A stretch of DNA of 64,000 bases from Aradus depressus (lineage: Eukaryota > Arthropoda > Insecta > Hemiptera > Aradidae): the NCBI GenBank assembly GCA_963662175.1, contig OY759223.1, positions 15,292,249-15,356,248 on the forward strand. Reading direction: 5' to 3'. Within the stretch, counting starts at the first letter, position 1; each line of letters begins with the position of its first letter. Below are positions 1-9,914 of this stretch, one piece after another. The notes beneath the pieces were generated by a model that was not told where the DNA came from, made no database searches, and saw nothing but the letters and a program-made list of their open reading frames with translations. A program made the translations under genes and the position numbers.

Positions 1-122
1 ATGGCCCCGGGAGGGAGTTCTATCTACGAAATAAAACTCAATCCCAGACAGGATTCGAACCCGCAAACCAAGGTGAGACCATGCGACCAAAGCCCTACGC
101 TCTAGCCCGCACGACCACCATG
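1..122 (-). repeat. tRNA-like SINE head or decayed tRNA
   Basis: On the minus strand there is an A-box-like GGGCTAGAGCG and a B-box-like GGGTTCGAATCC about 45 bases apart, followed by no tRNA-like 3' end. It differs from the main SINE family of this window. A tRNA-derived retroposon is more likely than a working tRNA. Confidence 0.35.
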
Positions 123-435
123 GTTCCCAAAATTGAGGTTAATTTAAAGGAGAATTATATAGTATATAGTAGACAAACAATATGATTCACAATATTTCTG
201 CAGAAAATTTTAATTATTATAAATTAAAAAGGTTGAATATAATTTTTTTCAAGAAGTATTAATTCTCCAAAAAAATAAATAATGAAGTATGATAATTGGA
301 AACACTTCCGTACAGGCCTCTACCGTAAATTTCAAACTTTTCTGTACAAATTGCTATAATTTCTCATTTTTTAAATCATTGGAAGAGCTGAAGTGGGCCC
401 ATTTCGGTAAGGGCCGAAATACAACCTGTATAAAG
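123..435. other. AT-rich spacer
   Basis: No open frame with coding character and no recognised repeat; short A/T runs only. Confidence 0.4.
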
Positions 436-772
436 GGCGCCGGTAACTCAGTACAGGCGTGCTTCTTTACTGAGCTCAAAGTCGCGGGTTCGAAACGCGG
501 CCGAGGCCCTTAGTTTATTTTATCTGGGAGGTAAAATGAACTAAAGCACGCTGTCTTTCGAATGGGACGAGAAGGGATGGTCCCGAGCCTGTACGATGTC
601 AAGTACTCGTTAAAGACCCATATCCTAGGTGAATAAAAATTTAGGGTAGGCAAAATTCAGGACTCCCATAGTAGAGTCGGGCTCATGTCAACCAGAATGA
701 TGAAAAAGCGCTCTGGTAGTAGCTGATATGATCTAGTTGTTAAAGCCCGGGCATGAGTCTTAATAACTAACT
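436..772 (+). repeat. tRNA-derived SINE, near full-length copy
   Basis: Head with A-box-like GGTAACTCAGTACAGGC and B-box GGGTTCGAAACGC; body with the family landmarks CACGCTGTC-CTTCGAATGGGACG, AGACCC-CCTAGGTGAATAAAAATTTAGG, AGCGCTCTGGTAGTAG and GCCCGGGCATGAGTC, then an ACTAACTA tail. RNA polymerase III promoter boxes are seen directly; mobilisation by a LINE is inferred from the class. Ten copies or parts in both orientations occur in the first 26 kb and none within the satellite. Confidence 0.8.
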
Positions 773-1259
773 ACAACCTGTATATTTGTTATGCAATTAA
801 GTATATACTTTACTCAATTAACAATATAATGTTTTCCTATTTTATATCATATTTACCTATGGTCATGAGGAGCCAGCTCTATGCACCTGTCGTTGGTATG
901 TATGAATATCCTATTGGTTGAAGTGTCCACCCAACAATTGGGATCAAGGTTGATGGTGCCTATATAACACAAAACACAACAATTAACATTTTTTTAGTTA
1001 TAACTCATCACCTATTGTGGGCGCCACGGACAATTTTATAGAATCAGGGTGGAGCATACGGAGGGGGGGGGTGAGGGGGGGGTTATGAACAGTGGACTGT
1101 ATAAATTGAAATTGGACTTATTTATAAAACACTTACCCTTTTTCCAGGCAGAGCCCTCCTCGCGCAGGGGCATCTAAACAAATTACAAATGGCTGGCTAG
1201 CGTTTGCTACTGTATTAAATTCCTTACTGGAGGAAGTCTGGACGGTCTGGCTGGAGCAG
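773..1259. other. spacer with G-runs
   Basis: No gene recognised. Two G-runs at 1062-1082 (GGAGGGGGGGGGTGAGGGGG-type) resemble the G-rich part of the satellite insert but the flanks do not clearly align. Confidence 0.3.
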
Positions 1260-1465
1260 GCAAACTGGGGCCTCAGGGGGAGGCAACGATACTACAGGGG
1301 CCTTAGAGGCAGCGTGAGCACAATTGAGACAACCTCAGGGTGAGGTATTCATACGAAAACTGGGGTCTCAGAGGGAGGCAACGAAACAGAGAGAACAACT
1401 GGGGCCTGGTAGGCAACGGGGAGCAGACCAGAACAACCTCAGGGGGAGGCTACTATAAGACGACT
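1260..1465. repeat. degenerate minisatellite
   Basis: Four to five imperfect copies of a 30-65-base unit with the core AACTGGGGCCTCAGGGGGAG and GGCAACGA, at about 1263, 1329, 1358, 1396 and 1432. Unit lengths vary, so it is old or has been rearranged. Confidence 0.5.
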
Positions 1466-1805
1466 GAGTATAAAAGGTACTAATCCGCACCTGATCGTTT
1501 TTTTTTTTGTTTTTTGTTTTTTTAATGCCTTTAGATCATTACAAAATAAAAGATAAACATTACAGGATAAATAGGCTACCTCCTCCCAGAAGACGGAGTC
1601 TTAGTGTGGGAGGGGGAGCAGTCAGCTAGGACTGTATATCGCTGTTAATAGTTAAACATAGTATAGAGAGAAGAAATACAAAAAAAGAAAATAAAAGTGG
1701 CAGGGGGTGCCTAATCATACAAATATAAACAAATAAGAACTGTGCCAAATTCAAGCAACTGGCCTGAACACCTATAATGTTTTATAAAAACAAAAAAAAA
1801 GGTGT
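1466..1805. other. spacer, poly-T and A-rich
   Basis: Homopolymer runs (T at about 1500, A at about 1790) and a short G-rich block at 1580-1625; no gene or known repeat recognised. Confidence 0.3.
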
Positions 1806-2130
1806 CGACGAATCACCGACAATGTACTTCCCCAGAACAAATTAAAGATTTTCGCTCTCCCTTTGAAACGAATCTACCGATTTGGGTTAAAATCAAGAGG
1901 TGTCGCACAACTAAATTTCGTGTCGACACATTCAATAATTCTGTAATTGTTGGGTTTTTTGTGTTATGCCCCCCTTAAACCACCCCTCCCTTATGAGAGA
2001 GGTCCTAGAAACACATATAACATTTCTTGTCGATAAATTCATTATATCTAAAATTTTCCACAGGAATTTGTTTTTCATATTGAGATCGGAGAGTTGGAAA
2101 ACATGAAATTCCGGTGAAAACTCAAAATCG
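1806..2130 (+). repeat. dispersed relative of the satellite monomer
   Basis: Begins TCACCGACAATGTACTTCCC, then carries diverged 144-bp-unit landmarks (TTTCGTGTCGACACATTCA, CCCCCCTTAAACCACCCCTCC, TTGTCGATAAATTCATTA) and the family tail GGAAAACATGAAATTCCGG. The same head and tail occur at the other dispersed copies near 12373, 25700 and 26330. Confidence 0.65.
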
Positions 2131-2480
2131 ATTAAATAACTTGCCTATTACTTAAAATAACATTACCACATTGTTCCTTTTCGTCCATGTTCTTGTAGTA
2201 TGCCAGTTGTGTGGGCTGCAGAACAAACCAGTACTCCCTCAGTGTTGGTAGAAGATAACCTCTCTTCATTAAATTCCCCTGAAACACATTTTTTTATTTA
2301 ATTGCCAAAAATAAACCTTTTTTGCAGCTTCAACTTTGATAATTATGGCATGCAGGCTTCGAATGTAGCCTTAAAATTTGTCATCATTTCAAAAAACCTG
2401 TGTCACCATATATGTATATGTACATGTGCCCTGTCCTACCCCTAGTTCCCTGACACTGTCGCGGACCTATGGGTCGGGGG
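2131..2480. other. spacer
   Basis: Nothing recognised; AT-rich with short pyrimidine runs. Confidence 0.3.
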
Positions 2481-3095
2481 AATGTTTATGTATGACATAA
2501 GAAATAGTGCGTAATACTAAATTTAGATGATATATGTATATGTTGGGATATGTAATATGTACAATAATGATGTATGTATGTAATGTTAAAATTGAGTGTA
2601 AGTAGTGGAACCACATGGGCCCAAATAAGAGGTTTGTTGAGCGAATGGACCAAATACATTAAATGGAACATTCTAGAAGCAATGGCCGACTATGGAAACG
2701 GCCAAGTTCCAAAACCTTCTATTTTAAATATATTTAGTATAGGTCTTATATAAGGGTCGCCATTGATTAATTATGATAAATATATACATTTAGTAGAATA
2801 TAGAAATACAAATATGTAAATATTAATACCGGTAGAGATAGAAAAAGCCAATTTAAGTATAGACCCTTCTGGAACATGGGTCCAGAACATTCTATGGGTC
2901 TATATAAATGGCCGCCCAGGCAACCTTTACTCTCTCGCTTTTGTATCTTGATCATTCACATTTCATAATTGTACATTTACTAGTTAGCACATATTCTGTT
3001 AATTTGTAATTATTCTTGTATCCAGTATCTTATATATATATATATATTATTTTACTTGTCTGATTTCTTATTTTATTACGGTGTACTGTCCCTTT
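2480..3095 (+). mobile_element. possible solo LTR with promoter-like core
   Basis: A TATATAAA box at 2901-2908 is followed about 25-35 bases later by CTCTCTCGC-rich sequence and then T-rich sequence, like an LTR promoter or R region. The segment has no coding content. No second copy, clear TG...CA ends or target duplication could be established, so a solo LTR is only one reading; an ordinary promoter on the plus strand is another. Confidence 0.25.
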
Positions 3096-3108
3096 TTGCG
3101 CACGCTGC

Positions 3109-3408
3109 CTATTTGAGCTTCCACCTTCCCATAAACACCAAAGATCGTAATATCTGTTTCAATGAAGGAATGAGGATCAATAGAGGATCTTCGACTACGC
3201 GTTCCTCAAACCAGATGAGTTGAGAAGACAGAGCTCCGTTTCTATTTTGTTTTGCTTCATTAAAGAGATAAGATTGTGATAAAATGATAGCAAGAATGAC
3301 ATCCAAAGATGGAATAGCGTCTCCGACAGCTTTTTTAAATAGCTGGGTATACTCTTCCTTCTTAAAATTTAGTATTTCTTTTTTTGGTTTCATAAATAAT
3401 TTTTTCAA
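3109..3408 (-). CDS. unassigned 99-codon reading frame
   Basis: An open frame with hydrophobic segments alternating with charged ones (S-L-D-V-I-L-A-I-I-L; D-P-L-L-I-L-I-P-S-L). It lies where the next SWAP-70/DEF6 exon would be expected but has no PH-domain pattern and no obvious splice donor. It may be a transposon remnant or chance. No family recognised. Confidence 0.2.
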   Translation of the reverse strand: MKKLFMKPKKEILNFKKEEYTQLFKKAVGDAIPSLDVILAIILSQSYLFNEAKQNRNGALSSQLIWFEERVVEDPLLILIPSLKQILRSLVFMGRWKLK

Positions 3409-3519
3409 ACTTACATATTTAGAGTTCTAACCCCGGGATTGCAATCCCTAATCGCCTAACAGACAAACTTGGATTTAGGAGTCAAATCTCCCTTCTAGGC
3501 ACATTTCTATTATAAATAC

Positions 3520-3753
3520 CTTCTTGATGACATCAGACAGGAAGGTGCTAGCGAGAGCAGTGACTGCCTCGATGAGGACAGCCGGTTCCACCCCGGCCAA
3601 GTACTTGGACTCCAGAAGAGTGAGCAGGGTGGAGAACTTGAAGCCAGGAGTGTTGACTGTCAGACTGTCGTACTCTTCCTGGTCCCAGTCTCCTCCTAGA
3701 GAGGTCACCAGTTGACAGCATACAAGACCTGTCTCGCTCCGCTCCAGAACTAC
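3520..3753 (-). CDS. Def6: SWAP-70/DEF6-like exon 4 (last visible)
   Basis: 78 codons, acceptor GATACAG, donor GTATTT. It contains L-V-T-S-L-G-G-D-W-D-Q-E-E-Y and ends S-D-V-I-K-K. In family members the next residues are a G-Y/G-x-x-x-K-K start of the PH domain. No such exon is seen on the minus strand from 3519 down to 1. Confidence 0.85.
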
Positions 3754-6306
3754 CTGTATCCACACGAACCACAAGGTTCACGTCAATCAATCTTTACTAA
3801 TGTGGCAATTGTATTAAAATATTTGCTCTCTCATACTAGACACGACTATAGCAGGAAGAAAGAAGATTTTCGAATAACTATAACATTGTTCCTCTCATTC
3901 CGAAGGAAGTATAACTCATAAAGGCCATGGTTATGATTGAAAAAAATAATCAACAATCATTTCAGAAATGTCTAAGAAACATTTTTTTTTTTTTTTTTTT
4001 TTTTTTTCGAAAATTTCCTCTACAAAAACATGACATAATTTTTTTTTTTGTTTAAATAAAATGTATAATTGAAGGATTTCTATTTTCTTTAAAAGCATGA
4101 AAATCCATTTTCCTTCATCACTACCCTAAAACAACAGTTTCTTTTTTTTCTTTTTTTAAAATGATTATTACACTTAGTAAACTAGACACTTTAAAATGGT
4201 TTAAGAAATGTAAACTTTATGTATTCACTTAATAAGGAACATTCGCGATCAAGAATCGAGCAATGATCAGAGATCAAATCAATAATCAAAAAAATATATA
4301 TCCTACTATAGCAAAAATAAATATTATACCTGGTATAGATCCCGTTGGGTGGGACTGGGATGAAGTTCAGCCAGCATACAGAACACCCTGAACAGATGAG
4401 AGAGACACTGATCCGGGATGATGTGAGGCTGTCGATGAAGGTAGAGTCTCTTGCAGACCAGCCAGCAGACCTCATCAATCCGGGTCTCGAATTGGCGGAG
4501 TGCGGGCAGGGACACCGAGTCGGGCAACGAGGAGAACACCTACAACAGAAAAATATTAACTATAGTTTTGTTTTTTCTGGATCTGTATTTACTGTTATAA
4601 GTTATCAGTATTTATTTCTCCATAACGTTCTTAAGTTAAGAACATAAAACTGCCGACTAGATTTCCATCTTGTTCTGATAATTTATGTATATCTGCGCTA
4701 TATAGACTTAATCTTGGCTTAATTGGCGGACATTGTTGGAGGGGGCCTTGACTCATTATGTGGGTTGTCGCGCCACTGTGAATGAATGAAAGTAGATTCA
4801 ATTTATGATGTCTAATCTGAACAACATCTTCTGGTCTTTAAAAGAAAGATCCTCCACCAAATATATGGCCTAGTATGCGATGGAGAAGACTGGAGACGAC
4901 GGAAGAACAAGGAAGTCTATTCCCTCACTCAGAAGCCAGACGTTGTGAAGGTCATCAGGCTGGGAAGACTCAGATGGGCCGGAAATGTGGCCAGGAAGGG
5001 CGAACATGAGATCCCGAGGAAGACGATGTCGGACCGGCTTTACGAGAGGCCGAAGCTGAGGTGGCAAGATGGTGTGTCGAATGATGCGAGGAGCCTGCTT
5101 GGAGTCCGAGCTGCACGAAACACAGATAATTGGCGGACACTGTTGGAGGAGGTCTTCACTCACTAAATGCGTTGTCGAGCCACTGTGAATGACTGAAAGT
5201 AGATTTAATCTATGATTTCTCAGGTAGATAGTTTAAATTTTGGGGGGATCTTTAAGGAAAAGACATGAAGACCTATATAACGCAAAAACTAGAATAATCC
5301 TTTCTTCATTCCCAGCACTGAAGTAAGTTATGATTCTGCCAACATAGATTCTAAAATCGTTCTAGAATACCTTCAGACACTGGAGTCCCTGGCGGACAAA
5401 GAGTAAAGATGAAAATTGAGGGCAACGAAAGCCCAAGATCAACTAGCCAGGTCAGGAGTTGACAGAGCACTCAAAGGGCAAGACTTTTTTGCGGGATCTC
5501 TAAAGGTGTCGGTACATGAAAGGAAAATCATTGTTTGTGTTCGTTCAGTGGAGACGGACTTTGTAAGTTTGATGTGTTGATGATAAATTCTTACAATCAA
5601 ACGTTTATTAATTCACTTTTTTCTTTAATAAATTTAAATTTTTTTTTGTTTTTTTGTGGATATGCACCTTAAGAGGACCGCAAGGCTGGCAATAAAAAAC
5701 TGGCTGATCAGGAAACATTGAGTTCTGGAGAGAGGTCCCAAAACAAAGAGATTCAAAACTCTTTGTTGCGGAACCCTCACAAAATAGAAGCCTCGAACTT
5801 CTGAACATAAGCAGAATAATCCTAAGAACTATGACACAATCACAGGACATTATCATATGAACAAACATCTTCACAGTATGGACATCGCTAGAAACCCTCT
5901 GTAGAGGAAAATCGAGACTCCGATTCACATTCTAAAACAGTGTAAAACTCAAGAAAGCAAGAGGTTTTATTGCCTCGGGTCTGCCATAACAGAAGCAAAG
6001 CAGGCTATGGAGGGAACCTGTAGTAGATTTTATTAAAGATTCAGGGCTGTCGTAGGGACCAACAGGGCACACAATAGGCCTAGTCAGGCCGCAATCACAT
6101 CTTCAGCCATCGTTTAAAAAATTGAAAAGTGAAGAGTTCGATTCTGAGTTGTGGGATTAGGATTAGGATTAGGGTTATAGATGCTCAACATCAAGGTCAT
6201 AAGCATCTAAATACTTTGGGATGGAGACAGATGCATATCCATACATATGCACATACACACACATATACACACATATACAGACATACATCCATATACATAT
6301 ATATAT

Positions 6307-6342
<36 letters not shown>

Positions 6343-9300
6343 GTATATTATAGCTCGTCCATTAGTTTCGTGCCACTAAAAAAGTCTATTGTTCTCTGGA
6401 GTGCCTCTCGGTGGTTACCCAGGGCTGCTGGCAGTGCTCTGGTGATGCCTCTCCTGGCCAGCTCTTCCTGATAGAGTGGACACTCCTCCAGGATGTGCCG
6501 CACCGACAGCTCCTCCTCACACAGTTCGCACTTCCTGGCTTGCTCTCTTCTTATCAGGTGGCCGTGGCTCAGCCGACTGTGACCCACTCGTAGCCTCATC
6601 ACTGCCACTTCTTCTCGTCGGTTATCCCTGATGGACGTTTTCCATGGTTCCACCCCTTTTTTGATGTTTTTTAATTTGTTGCGGCCGTCAACTTCGTTCC
6701 ACATGTTGGTCCAACCCAGTTGAACCTTACTATGTAGTATCTGTTTGAGATCCGATTTTGTAGAAATTTCATTGCATTCAGCAGCTGAAGTTGAGGCTTC
6801 TTTCGCAGCAAGGTCTGCTTGTTCATTTCCTTCTATGCCTACATGTGATGGAACCCACATAAATATGACTGACTTGCCCTCAGATAAGATATAATCTGTG
6901 CATCTATGTATTCTACTCACGAGAGGATTATCAGTATACAATACTTGGGTTGCTTGTAGTGCTGCCATTGAGTCTGAACAGACGATGAATGATTGTCCAT
7001 CCATGGTCATCACATGATGGAGTGCAGCAGAGAGAGCGCACAGTTCTGCAGTGAAGCTACTGCTCCATGATGGTAATTTGTGCTTTATCGTAGCGCCTTT
7101 AGCAACCACAGCAAATCCAGTGTTTCCACCACTCTTAGACCCATCAGTGTACAAGAATTCAAATTTGTGATGTCGGCTCCGGATTTTATTAAATTCGGTT
7201 TTATAGATGTAACTGTTAGTTTCCAACTTCTTTAGCCGATGCAGATTTAGTTGGAGTAAGGGTTTTCTATGTGTCCAAGGTGGCTCCTCCGGAGGGTCAC
7301 TTCGTGGCTGCACTTCTATGAGATCTAATATGGATTGCCTTGTCCTCATTCCCAGAGGAGCTGACGCATTCGGCGCTCCTTCATATAATCTGCGGTACTT
7401 CGGTTTGAAAACATAGTTGTAGGCAGGGTTGGTTTCGTTCAGTGATAAAGACGCAATGTAACTGGAGGCTAACCAAAGGCGGCGATACAGAAGAGGGGGT
7501 ATCCCAGTTTCGGCACAAAGGCTGACGACGGGACTCGTCCTAAAGGCCCCGGTGGCAAGTCGAAGTCCAGCATGGTGTACGGGATCCAAACTGCTCAGGT
7601 AACGCTTTGGAGCTGAACCATATATAAAACTAGCGTAGTCCAATTTGGAGCGCACAACACTTAGGAGCGCACGTATACTCTTAGGAGAGATGTCCTATCC
7701 GCTCCCCATTGTGTATTGGCCAAAATCTTTAATAAATTGAGTCGCTTGTTGCACTCTTTCTTCAAATATTTAATATGGCTGGACCAGTTAAGTTTTTTGT
7801 CCACAATCAATCCAAGAAATTTGGTTTCATCTTTAAAAGTTAGTGGTTCTCCTTCTAGAGCGAGTACTGGGTCGGGGCTAGGACGCCTCTTGCGAGAGAA
7901 GTGTACACAGCAAGTTTTGTCTTTTGAAAATCTTAGACCGGTTTTTTCAGACCAATCGTGAAGGTTGTGGAGTAGCCTTTGTAAGTCATTTTGAACCTTG
8001 CGTGTATTGCGGTATCTGCACAGAACAGTGAGGTCATCAACAAAGAGGAAAGCTTTCATTCCCTTAGGTATAACAGATACTACACTATCGATCGCTATTG
8101 CAAACATTGTGCAACTAAGGACGCTTCCCTGTGGGATACCATTGGTCATTTGCCTTCTTGCAGATAACGAGTTCCCAATTCTCACTCTTATCTGTCTGTT
8201 TGATAGAAAATTGGTTATAAATATGGGCAAGTTTCCACGAACTCCCCACTCAAACAGTTGCTGCAGGATTGTGGTCCTCCTAACAGTATCGTATGCTTTT
8301 TCGATATCAAAGAAAACTCCTATACTCTCCTCTTTGTTGATAAAGATATTGAGCAGTTCTGCCTCCAGAGCCACCAAATGATCAAACGTCGACCTACCTT
8401 TCCGGGACCCGCATTGGATACTCTTTAAGAGGCTGTTAGTCTCGAGTATCCAGAGTAGCCGTCGATTCACCATTTTTTCGAAAATTTTGCAGAGACAACT
8501 CGTCAGTGCGACTGGTCTATAACTGGCCGGTAGTAGTTTGTCCTTTCCTTGCTTCAGTAGTGGGAGGATGATCGATTCTCTCCAAGCATCAGGGAAGGAT
8601 CCTTCTGTCCAACTCTTATTGAAGAACACCAAGAGCGCTCTCCTGTTTCCCGGGGTCAAATGTTTTAACATGATATTATGTATTTCATCAGGACCGCATG
8701 CTGTATTTTTGGCTTCTCCTATGGCAGAGTCCAGCTCCCATTCCGTGAACTCCGAGTTGTACGTCACGGCGGAATTGTATCAAATTTCTAACAACTATCA
8801 CAGAATAACCCATTTTATACTGCCTTAAGTGTATAGTTTAATAAAAACAAAGTCCTATCACATGCCATACATATCAAAAGCTTAAATCAATATCAGAAAT
8901 CACAGATCAAATATGGCGCAGACTTAAAAAGTGATTAATCTACGGTTACCACGAAATTTTAGAATCCGGTGACAATCTGTAGATAGGCAAGTAGTTAGAA
9001 CTAATCCTTCATGACCTGGTTTTAAAATGTAAGATCGTTAAGAAAAAAAATACTAATAGTAATAACTCATATCAGGAGATAAACCTAATCCACAAAAACA
9101 AAATACCAGTTAACACTTTTTATAACTGCAGTTTTTCTAATTATTTTCATGTAGAAAATCATAATTTTAAGACAATTATATAAATTAATTAAATCTTTCT
9201 AGGTCAAATGATGTCATGACAAATCCATGAAGTAGAAAAGATTTCCTTATACAGTGACACATATGTCTGACCTTGTTCCTGAATTGGTTAAACACAACAA

Positions 9301-9914
9301 TGACTCACCCCATTGACTAAATTTATGAAACTTTATTATTTTAAAATTTATGATTCACATAATTTACTTTACTTAATATAATACGCATAATGGAGTATTT
9401 GAAACTGAAGAAAAATCTTGACAAAAATTAATAATTGTTACATTATATATTTTTATTTAACTGAAGCAAAGATAATGAGGACCTCCACAATATTTTCATA
9501 TACATTTAAAGCCGATAACTTATATTTACTTACTTCTTTCAGCAAATAATATTTGTAATAGTGGAAATTCAGGGTGGGTGTACTCCTAAAATGGTCCAAT
9601 CCTTTTTCAACTCCATATAGGTCTAATAATGTTCCTATATTTGCAGTAAGAACCTAAAAGTATAAATGTTTTAAAATTATTTTCAAAAATTACAATCCCT
9701 GAACTAATGCAAAATAATATAAAATATTGATAGATTCAGAACAATGAAAAATAATGACTACTGTCATATACATATATATATATTATATAAAATTAATACA
9801 AACCAAAACACTAACCTTAAGTTTGGATTTAACAACATTCCCTGTACTATCAGTAGCTAAAGAATTGAATGCATGCCAAATACTATTTGTAACATTTTTT
9901 AAAAGGGTTGCCAT
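3520..9914 (-). CDS. Def6: SWAP-70/DEF6-family protein, N-terminal part (4 exons, incomplete)
   Basis: Four exons (9816-9914, 9534-9653, 4330-4539, 3520-3753), all with GT-AG borders and all phase-0 junctions, join to 221 open residues starting at ATG 9914. Residues 11-33 (S-I-W-H-A-F-N-S-L ... G-N-V-V-K-S-K-L-K) match the SWAP-70/DEF6 N-terminus (IWxAFxxL...GxVxKSxLKVL). The block I-D-E-V-C-W matches the family's F-D-E-L-C-W, and L-G-G-D-W-D-Q-E-E-Y matches MGGGWQQEQF. The last residues S-D-V-I-K-K align with the family segment just before the PH domain. Known family proteins are Rho-family GTPase regulators that bind PIP3 through the PH domain and carry a C-terminal coiled coil; neither part is in this window. 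The 5-kb intron between exons 2 and 3 holds several LINE copies. Whether this is the DEF6 or SWAP70 orthologue is not resolved; arthropods usually have one member. Confidence 0.85.
3754..4329. other. intron 3 of the SWAP-70/DEF6-like gene
   Basis: AT-rich intron with a T-run at 3981-4008; no repeat family recognised. Confidence 0.6.
4330..4539 (-). CDS. Def6: SWAP-70/DEF6-like exon 3
   Basis: 70 codons, acceptor TTGTAG, donor GTATAA. It contains R-I-D-E-V-C-W-L-V-C followed by L-S-H-L-F-R-V-F-C-M-L-A-E, which corresponds to the FDELCWTL...RLWCLFNFLSE block of SWAP-70. Confidence 0.85.
4722..5220 (+). mobile_element. RTE-like LINE 3' fragments, two copies of the tail
   Basis: 4871-5166 encodes the C-terminal end of an endonuclease-reverse transcriptase: I-R-L-G-R-L-R-W-A-G-N-V-A-R, R-P-K-L-R-W-Q-D-G-V, N-W-R-T-L-L-E-E-V. 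The last about 90 bp (5131-5220) recurs upstream at 4722-4808 in the same orientation. Only the 3' ends remain, as expected for 5'-truncated insertions. Confidence 0.75.
5330..6110 (+). mobile_element. decayed LINE fragment (RNase H end and C-terminal part)
   Basis: Interrupted plus-strand frames contain the end of an RNase H domain (K-I-E-G-N-E then A-R-S-G-V-D-R-A at about 5410-5470) and a downstream histidine/cysteine-type C-terminal region (N-K-H-L-H-S-M-D-I-A-R-N-P-L at about 5850-5910). Several stops and frameshifts; not functional. Confidence 0.55.
6153..6300. repeat. short TTAGGA run and CA/TA microsatellite
   Basis: Three GGATTA units at 6153-6176 and a mixed (CA)/(TA) tract at 6240-6308 directly beside the poly(A) tail of the LINE at 6309. 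Confidence 0.5.
6348..7655 (-). pseudogene. LINE RNase H and C-terminal segment
   Basis: Continues the reverse transcriptase in another frame from R-S-K-L-D-Y-A-S-F. The RNase H domain shows Y-T-D-G-S-K, F-T-A-E-L, S-D-S-M-A-A and G-N-E-Q-A-D. Downstream is a Cys/His cluster (C-E-L-C ... H-I-L-E-E-C-P) and a normal end at M-D-E-L. It and the frame at 7661-8767 are one protein broken by a single missing base near 7670. Confidence 0.85.
7661..8767 (-). pseudogene. LINE reverse transcriptase segment
   Basis: 368 codons with the reverse transcriptase motifs in order: Y-R-P-V-A-L-T-S, G-S-R-K-G-R-S-T, F-D-I-E-K-A-Y-D-T-V, G-I-P-Q-G-S-V-L-S and F-V-D-D-L (the usual F/Y-A-D-D box with valine). It lacks its N-terminal part, including the endonuclease, and closes at TAA 7661 after R-V-Y-V-R-S because of a frameshift. 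The frame is otherwise intact, so the insertion is fairly young. Confidence 0.88.
8780..9533. other. intronic AT-rich sequence
   Basis: Rest of intron 2 of the SWAP-70/DEF6-like gene; no repeat family or coding pattern seen. Confidence 0.5.
9534..9653 (-). CDS. Def6: SWAP-70/DEF6-like exon 2
   Basis: 40 codons, acceptor TTTTAG, donor GTAAGT. It reads V-L-T-A-N-I-G-T-L-L-D-L-Y ... H-Y-Y-K-Y-Y-L-L-K-E, the helical EF-hand-like region of the family (family pattern VLxxNLxTVL...YLNKYILDKV). Confidence 0.87.
9816..9914 (-). CDS. Def6: SWAP-70/DEF6-like exon 1 (start codon)
   Basis: 33 codons from ATG at 9914-9912 to AAG, then donor GTTAGT. The start fits the family, whose N-terminus lies only about 10 residues before the conserved I-W-x-A-F. 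The ATG six codons upstream in another frame (ATGAAG) closes quickly and is not used. Any 5' untranslated exon cannot be placed. Confidence 0.85.

Larger units (their letters stand above)
6309..8775 (-). mobile_element. 5'-truncated non-LTR retrotransposon (reverse transcriptase plus RNase H)
   Basis: A 2.4-kb element inserted in intron 2 of the SWAP-70/DEF6-like gene, in the same orientation. It ends in a 32-base A-tail (T-run at 6309-6340 on the plus strand). The two reading frames are described separately. The endonuclease domain is absent, so the copy is 5'-truncated near 8775. Presence of an RNase H domain and a Cys/His end suggests an I-, LOA- or related clade rather than RTE. No target-site duplication was identified. 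Confidence 0.88.

Noticed and set aside
1148..1240. Possible plus-strand exon after a TTTTTCCAG acceptor
   Set aside because: No sustained open frame or recognisable protein follows; the acceptor-like string is expected by chance in T-rich DNA.
6153..6176. Interstitial insect telomere repeat
   Set aside because: Only three GGATTA units, not TTAGG; too short and of a different unit.
7998..8828. Plus-strand frames of 127 and 96 codons
   Set aside because: They are antisense shadows of the LINE reverse transcriptase on the minus strand.
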